Assembly (NCBI GenBank): GCA_963664945.1
Contig: OY761822.1
Span: forward strand, 5,704,001 to 5,768,000
From: UBA6522 sp963664945
GTDB lineage: Bacteria > Pseudomonadota > Gammaproteobacteria > Steroidobacterales > Rariloculaceae
Direction of reading: 5' to 3'
Length of the DNA: 64,000 bases
Shown: piece after piece, positions 63,401 to 64,000 of the stretch
Layout of the letters: each line of letters opens with the position of its first letter
How positions within the stretch are numbered: the first letter of the stretch is position 1
Program-made: the position numbers and the translations under genes
Notes under the pieces: generated by a model
What the model saw: only the letters and a program-made list of their open reading frames with translations
Database searches by the model: none
What the model was told of the DNA's origin: nothing

Positions 63401-63551
63401 TCTTCGGCGCCGGTACTGGCGTCACGTACTCTGCACGCCGCCGACCGGAGATCGTTTGGCCCGTGGGTCTGCGGTCACCGTCCAGCTCCCAATGCTTGCC
63501 CGGTGGCCCATAGGGAGAGTTCAGGATGGGGTTTGCGAAGAAATCCGTCAT
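60447..63551 (-). CDS. Type III restriction endonuclease Res
   Basis: A 1034-residue superfamily 2 helicase-nuclease. Walker A is LATGAGKTTVMAML (about 172-185), motif II is ILVLNDEAHHCYRERPG, motif III region FDLSATPFFLNGSGY, motif VI EQVVGRALRRQSYEL, and the C-terminal PD-(D/E)XK site is LPDFIVRIDDG and LNLVVEIKGKREHD. ATG 63551 (MTDFFANPILNSPYGPPGKH) chosen. It is intact, unlike the relative at 8.3-10.2 kb. It cleaves DNA with unmodified, inversely oriented sites together with Mod. Confidence 0.9.
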   Translation of the reverse strand: MTDFFANPILNSPYGPPGKHWELDGDRRPTGQTISGRRRAEYVTPVPAPKKSGQAKLTLDEKHQTGSGQEYDPMPVINEVRRHVEAWRRLPVDQCGVTPVTTHLLRHWREHEFVGRRPFFCQIEAVETAIWLTEVAGCISGRGQAAYKGIREHLRGANRRANPDLLRIALKLATGAGKTTVMAMLIAWQTLNAVRQAASPRFTRGFLVVTPGITIRDRLRVLQPNDPDSYYRKHELVPYGMLPDLERARIVITNYHAFLRRERTRLATGNRALLKGHGPDISTVETEGQMLQRVCPELMSIKNILVLNDEAHHCYRERPGDSEEGTRTGDEREEAKKNAEAARLWISGIETLQRVVGVRSVFDLSATPFFLNGSGYREGTLFPWTMSDFSLLDAIECGIVKLPRVPVADNVASDEVPRYRELWCHIGSSMPKKRSPKAALKNPRKLPRDLRGAMQALYGHYASTFEAWRNAEIEVPPVFIVVCSNMVASELVYNFIAGFERTGENGNGLAEYLGFPLFSNYDETGNRLERPRTLLINSEQLESGDALDNNFRKAHQDEIERFRWELVQRTRDASAGENLTDADLLREVMNTVGKPERLGASIRCVVSVAMLSEGWDANTVTHVLGVRAFGTQLLCEQVVGRALRRQSYELNEEGLFDVEYADVLGIPFDFAAEPVVAPPPKPNRTVHVHAVRPDRDKCAIEFPRVEGYAYELPEDRLTAKFNSDHRLTLTPEKVGPTQTHNEGILGEGVILTPNALSAVRPATIAFHLAKWLMQGYFLGADGVPKLHLMGDLLRIAREWLDGGYLVCKRGTRPEQLLYTVLADDACSLIHAAIAGSVGERRIRAILDPYNPRGSTAEVDFRTSRQTRWSTNPALCHVNWAVCDSEWEREFCRIAESHPRVRAYVKNEGMGFAVPYRMGEIPRRYLPDFIVRIDDGADEPLNLVVEIKGKREHDAKIKAETMRTSWIPGVNRLGDYGRWDFLELTDIETMEENFHRWFAQHASSPAVRAAHGVILLGGAMPDLEYVPRRRSEISE

Positions 63552-63673
63552 ACCGGCAAGGGTACCCAATCGACTTTGTCATTCGTGCTATACGCGGAGT
63601 ATCGGCACAAAGCAAGGAGCCCCCCGATCTTCACGCCCCGGAATGGCGGGCGAAACCAAGCCCGAAAAGGGGT

Positions 63674-63802
63674 GCGTGCGGACAGCCCTTTCGAGCGTCG
63701 TGTGCGCGGCGCGGGGCCATGGATGGCCAGGAGCGCCGCGCGCCGATCCGAGCCCGCCAGGGATGGCGGGCTCGGTTTAGCTCGGAAGGGCTGTCCGCAC
63801 GC
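63674..63802. repeat. Nested inverted repeats between res and hppA
   Basis: A 17-bp perfect inverted repeat (63674-63690 and 63786-63802, GCGTGCGGACAGCCCTT) encloses a GC-rich repeat (GCGCGGCGC/GCGCCGCGC near 63706-63743) and a strong hairpin with an 11-bp stem at 63751-63776 (CGAGCCCGCCA, loop GGGA). It lies after the hppA stop and before res on the minus strand, so it can end the hppA transcript. The plan (outer stem, two inner hairpins) resembles the nest at 51543-51805. Confidence 0.7.
63751..63776 (-). terminator. Hairpin likely ending hppA transcription
   Basis: An 11-bp perfect stem with a four-base loop, 60 bases downstream of the hppA stop. No T-tract follows on the minus strand, so termination is probable but not certain. 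Confidence 0.45.
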
Positions 63803-63835
63803 GCCCCGCACCAACAGCGCCAGATGAAAAGAACG

Positions 63836-64000
63836 TTAAAGCAACGGCACCGCCAGCAACGCCACAATATTGATGATCTTGATCAGCGGATTGATCGCAG
63901 GCCCCGCAGTATCCTTGTACGGGTCGCCCACGGTGTCGCCGGTGACCGCGGCCTTGTGAGCCACGGAGCCCTTGCCGCCCAGGTTGCCGTCCTCGATGTA
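63836..64000 (-). CDS. hppA: Membrane pyrophosphatase, C-terminal end (partial)
   Basis: The last 54 codons of a proton- or sodium-pumping pyrophosphatase, running off the right edge. KGSVAHKAAVTGDTVGDPYK and DTAGPAINPLIKIINIVALL are the highly conserved acidic loop and last helix of the family. The ion pumped cannot be told from this part. It couples hydrolysis of PPi to an ion gradient and fits with the PPi-dependent phosphofructokinase at 42143. Confidence 0.9.
   Translation of the reverse strand, partial: YIEDGNLGGKGSVAHKAAVTGDTVGDPYKDTAGPAINPLIKIINIVALLAVPLL

Noticed and set aside
1..64000. CRISPR array, rRNA or tRNA genes
   Set aside because: No regularly spaced direct repeats, and no cloverleaf or rRNA stretches were seen in the intergenic parts I read.

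Overview
The window looks like chromosome from a GC-rich, Gram-negative gammaproteobacterium, probably a metagenome-assembled or environmental genome. The pointers are mpl, rnd, hspQ, hldE, a pcm-like/rhodanese/tolC block, a TonB-dependent receptor, a periplasmic DegP-type protease and a split class II ribonucleotide reductase (NrdJa/NrdJb). Secreted oxidative and hydrolytic enzymes are common (sulfatase, PQQ-type sugar dehydrogenase, multicopper oxidase, flavin amine oxidase, YtcJ-like amidohydrolase), as in aquatic or host-associated heterotrophs. PPi-dependent phosphofructokinase and a membrane pyrophosphatase (cut by the right edge) suggest use of pyrophosphate as an energy currency.

Layout. 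1-4.6 kb: sulfatase, DUF6152 protein and amidohydrolase, two of them with Gly/Met-rich segments. 4.6-5.3 kb: PIN/ribbon-helix-helix toxin-antitoxin pair. 5.4-17.8 kb: a MacA/MacB-like export locus (adaptor, ATPase, two FtsX permeases) with a PQQ-type dehydrogenase; the locus is split by a decaying defence island (8.3-13.7 kb). The island holds remnants of a FitAB pair, an SNF2-type helicase, DUF4391, a type III Mod, HicAB and a type III Res, and ends at a truncated second copy of the dehydrogenase. 17.8-28.6 kb: secreted and metabolic genes, a deletion-scarred SDR/TctC remnant, and a TolC-like/multicopper oxidase/phosphodiesterase run. 28.6-31.2 kb: rubredoxin, hspQ, and an AAA ATPase with a DUF4276/TOPRIM-like partner (candidate defence pair). 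31.3-34.9 kb: mpl, rnd, FitAB-type TA. 34.9-42.0 kb: a minus-strand run of amine oxidase, adk, SDR, sterol-reductase-like membrane enzyme, sulfotransferase, SDR and SRPBCC protein. 42.1-47.7 kb: PPi-PFK, frameshifted TonB receptor, DegP protease. 47.7-52.7 kb: nrdJa, with an intein directly before the radical cysteine, and nrdJb, with DnaA- and NrdR-type boxes upstream and a 263-bp nest of inverted repeats between the two genes. 53-57 kb: pcm-like, rhodanese, tolC, hldE. 57.1-63.6 kb: an intact type III restriction-modification operon in which a PIN-domain gene sits between res and mod. 63.8-64 kb: 3' end of hppA.

Themes. Both type III R-M loci carry a toxin-antitoxin-type gene between the methylase and the nuclease (HicAB in the decayed one, PIN in the intact one), and both mod genes look AT-richer in the centre, where the target recognition domain lies. 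Several pseudogenes keep their ends while losing internal blocks. All the single-base frameshifts I could resolve lie in short homopolymers, so some may be assembly errors. Long nested inverted repeats recur at gene ends (51.5, 55.6 and 63.7 kb).
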